From NCBI GenBank assembly GCA_009783675.1, contig WRDA01000058.1:1-8090 (forward strand): DNA of 8,090 nucleotides, in the 5' to 3' direction. Origin of the DNA: Symbiobacteriaceae bacterium (GTDB lineage: Bacteria > Bacillota > JAAYKD01 > WRDA01). Position 1 is the first letter of the stretch. Every line of letters begins with the position of its first letter. Below, one piece after another: positions 7,025 to 8,090 of this stretch. A model generated the notes under the pieces. It was given only the letters and a program-made list of their open reading frames with translations. It was not told where the DNA came from and searched no databases. The translations under genes were made by a program, and so were the position numbers.

Positions 7025-7345
7025 ATGAACAAAAAGGATCTCGTGGCTGCATTGGCTGAGAAGAACCAGACAACCAAGAAAGATGCAGAAGCTGCACTTA
7101 ACGCTTTTGTTGAGGTCGTTATGGAGACCGTAGCTGGTGGCGATAAGGTACAGTTGGTTGGTTTTGGTACATTCGAACCCAGGAATCGGGCTGCCCGTCA
7201 AGTTACAAATCCTCAGACCAGGGAGAAGTTCATGGCCCCTGCAGCCGTGGTACCGGTATTCAAAGCTGGGCAAAGCTTCAAACAAAGTGTTGCAGAGGCA
7301 GCTGCCGCTCGTGACAAAGCAGCCAAGAAGGGTAAGAAAAAATAG
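7025..7345 (+). CDS. hup: HU-family DNA-binding protein with Ala/Lys-rich tail
   Basis: A 106-residue histone-like nucleoid protein that bends and wraps DNA as a dimer. The N-terminal helices (MNKKDLVAALAEK), GFGTFEPRNRAAR (46-58) and NPQT (62-65, including the intercalating Pro63) are all in place, as is VPVFKAGQSFKQSV at 76-89. Canonical HU is about 90 residues. Here a 16-residue tail rich in Ala and Lys ends in KKGKKK, probably adding non-specific DNA or RNA contact (inference). The arm sequence around NPQT departs from the common RNPQTG: the Arg before Asn is Thr61 and the Gly after Thr is Arg66. A strong ribosome binding site AAAGGAG (7011-7017) lies 7 bases before ATG, which fits high expression. 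Whether it also has its own promoter is unclear; I saw no convincing one in the 25 bases before it. HU in this position is known from several Clostridia-type yabN-yabO clusters. Confidence 0.95.
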   Translation: MNKKDLVAALAEKNQTTKKDAEAALNAFVEVVMETVAGGDKVQLVGFGTFEPRNRAARQVTNPQTREKFMAPAAVVPVFKAGQSFKQSVAEAAAARDKAAKKGKKK

Positions 7346-7373
7346 TTTCATTCCCCAGGTAAGCTTATATCGA

Positions 7374-7411
7374 AAGTGGCGGCATCCCCCGGACAAAGAG
7401 GGAGGCCGCTT
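7374..7411 (+). terminator. Possible weak terminator or attenuator after HU
   Basis: AAGTGGC (7374-7380) pairs over seven positions, one of them G-U, with GCCGCTT (7405-7411). The loop is long, though an inner CCC/GGG pairing could shorten it. A moderately T-rich tract, CTTGTAATTT (7412-7421), follows. It could reduce read-through so that HU transcripts outnumber those of the downstream genes. The long loop makes this a low-confidence call. Confidence 0.4.
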
Positions 7412-7421
7412 CTTGTAATTT

Positions 7422-7438
7422 CCCAAAGCTGGTTTGGG
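7422..7438 (+). other. Small hairpin just before the rqcP ribosome binding site
   Basis: CCCAAA (7422-7427) and TTTGGG (7433-7438) form a 6-bp stem with a 5-base loop, ending 4 bases before the AAGGAGAG ribosome binding site at 7443-7450. It could mark an RNA processing point or influence initiation at rqcP. No T-run follows, so it is not an intrinsic terminator. Confidence 0.3.
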
Positions 7439-7458
7439 GATGAAGGAGAGATGTCATT

Positions 7459-7764
7459 ATGCGTCTGGATAAGTACTTAAAGGTATCTCGCCTGATCAAG
7501 AGAAGGACACTAGCTAAGGAAGTAGCTGCCGCTGAACGTATAGAGATTAATGGCAGAACTGCTAAGCCTGCCAGCGAGGTGAAACCTGGCGACAGAATTA
7601 CCCTACATTATGGTAGTCGCAGTCAAACAGTGGAAGTACTCTCGATAGAAGAGAGAGTAGCAAAAGTGAATGCTGCACAACTGTATCGTGTTCTGGCAGA
7701 TAGTTCAAAAGAGGGCAATGCGAAACCGAATGTAGGTGATGAAGCTGAAAGCAGAAAAGCGTAA
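7459..7764 (+). CDS. rqcP: S4-domain RNA-binding protein RqcP (YabO)
   Basis: A 101-residue S4-domain protein. MRLDKYLKVSRLIKRRTLAKE at the N-terminus, then INGRTAKPASEVKPGDRI at residues 30-47, is the characteristic signature of YabO, renamed RqcP. In Bacillus RqcP works with RqcH on the 50S subunit in ribosome-associated quality control, helping add alanine tails to stalled nascent chains. The related HslR of proteobacteria also binds 50S subunits carrying nascent chains. The S4 fold covers about residues 1-60 and a short C-terminal helix with AAQLYRVL follows. The last 20 residues are a polar tail, and their coding sequence overlaps the start of divIC. The ribosome binding site AAGGAGAG lies at 7443-7450. 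An out-of-frame ATG at 7451 is too close to that site to be the likely start. Confidence 0.93.
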   Translation: MRLDKYLKVSRLIKRRTLAKEVAAAERIEINGRTAKPASEVKPGDRITLHYGSRSQTVEVLSIEERVAKVNAAQLYRVLADSSKEGNAKPNVGDEAESRKA

Positions 7765-8090
7765 GATCAACCGTAACGAGTCGGTAAAGGGTTCGCACAG
7801 CTTCACTTCTTCTCTGCGCCAGGGAAGATCGAGTTCCTGGCGTACCTGGGAAAAAATCATATGGTGTTTGGCTTTGGTTTTAATTCTGACAATCGTGGTA
7901 GACATTTATCGCAGGCAGACCAGGATAGCCGGTTTGAAGGAGGAAATTAATGATATTGATCGCGGGATGGAAAGAAATCGCGTTGAGTATCAACGTTTGC
8001 TGCTGGAAAGAGAGTTCAAACGCAGTGACGCATTTATAGAACGTTATGCACGCCTTGAACTTGGCTGGCTGAGACCAGGAGATTACTATA
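7739..8090 (+). CDS. divIC: DivIC/FtsB-type septum formation initiator, C-terminus cut by window edge
   Basis: A bitopic membrane division protein, 117 residues visible, with no stop before the edge. It has a basic N-terminal cytoplasmic part (1-39), one membrane helix at about 40-57 (IIWCLALVLILTIVVDIY), and an extracellular segment rich in Leu, Glu and Arg at 60-95, which should form the coiled coil. The ending RYARLELGWLRPGDYY is typical of the DivIC/FtsB family (ARxxLGxxxPGE). In Bacillus DivIC pairs with FtsL and DivIB to control septal wall synthesis. ATG 7739 overlaps rqcP by 26 bases; a GTG at 7736 is in frame, directly after a TAG. No good Shine-Dalgarno is visible (only AGGTG touching the start), so translation probably depends on coupling to rqcP. 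Only a few residues should be missing beyond the edge. Confidence 0.88.
   Translation, partial: MKLKAEKRKINRNESVKGSHSFTSSLRQGRSSSWRTWEKIIWCLALVLILTIVVDIYRRQTRIAGLKEEINDIDRGMERNRVEYQRLLLEREFKRSDAFIERYARLELGWLRPGDYY

Noticed and set aside
6977..7426. A 149-codon open frame on the - strand, antisense to the HU gene
   Set aside because: It lies entirely opposite HU and its flanks, its protein resembles no family, and HU in the other strand is unmistakable. It is a by-product of HU codon composition.
7451..7480. A 9-codon open frame (ATG 7451) overlapping the rqcP start, as a regulatory leader peptide
   Set aside because: Its ATG is only about 2 bases from the shared ribosome binding site, too close for efficient initiation, and nothing in its sequence suggests attenuation.

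Overview
The window looks like a chromosomal segment from a low-GC-lineage Gram-positive bacterium (Firmicutes, probably class Clostridia), with base composition near half G+C. The main evidence is the right half. It carries, in order, a SpoVB/YabM-type MOP flippase, a YabN-type methylase-MazG fusion, an HU protein, a YabO/RqcP-type S4 protein and a DivIC-type septum protein. This is the yabM-yabN-(hup)-yabO-divIC neighbourhood known from Bacillus and many Clostridia. Strong AAAGGAG-like ribosome binding sites fit this assignment. I cannot name a genus from the sequence alone.

Left part (1-1608, + strand): the 3' part of a PLP-dependent Orn/Lys/Arg decarboxylase-family gene enters from the left edge. 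It is followed by a small Nudix-fold protein whose Nudix box has lost most of its catalytic residues. A perfect 12-bp inverted repeat sits between this protein and the convergent gene to its right.

Middle (1636-3835, - strand): a two-gene unit transcribed leftward from a recognisable promoter at 3807-3835. The first gene is a compact M20/PepT-like zinc peptidase that lacks the lid domain. The second is a 422-residue protein I cannot assign. Its ribosome binding site overlaps the peptidase stop codon, so the two are probably translationally coupled. This pair is the least explained part of the window.

Right part (3907-8090, + strand): the flippase appears to start at an unusual ATT codon, because no ATG, GTG or TTG is available in frame for the conserved N-terminus. 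The mazG-type gene starts directly after its stop codon. HU, RqcP and DivIC follow closely, and DivIC overlaps the end of RqcP and runs off the right edge. The group combines envelope precursor transport, nucleotide-pool sanitation, nucleoid structure, ribosome quality control and cell division. The sporulation genes yabP and yabQ, which lie between yabO and divIC in Bacillus, are absent here. I saw no tRNA, rRNA, CRISPR array, insertion sequence or gene-free stretch longer than 300 bases.
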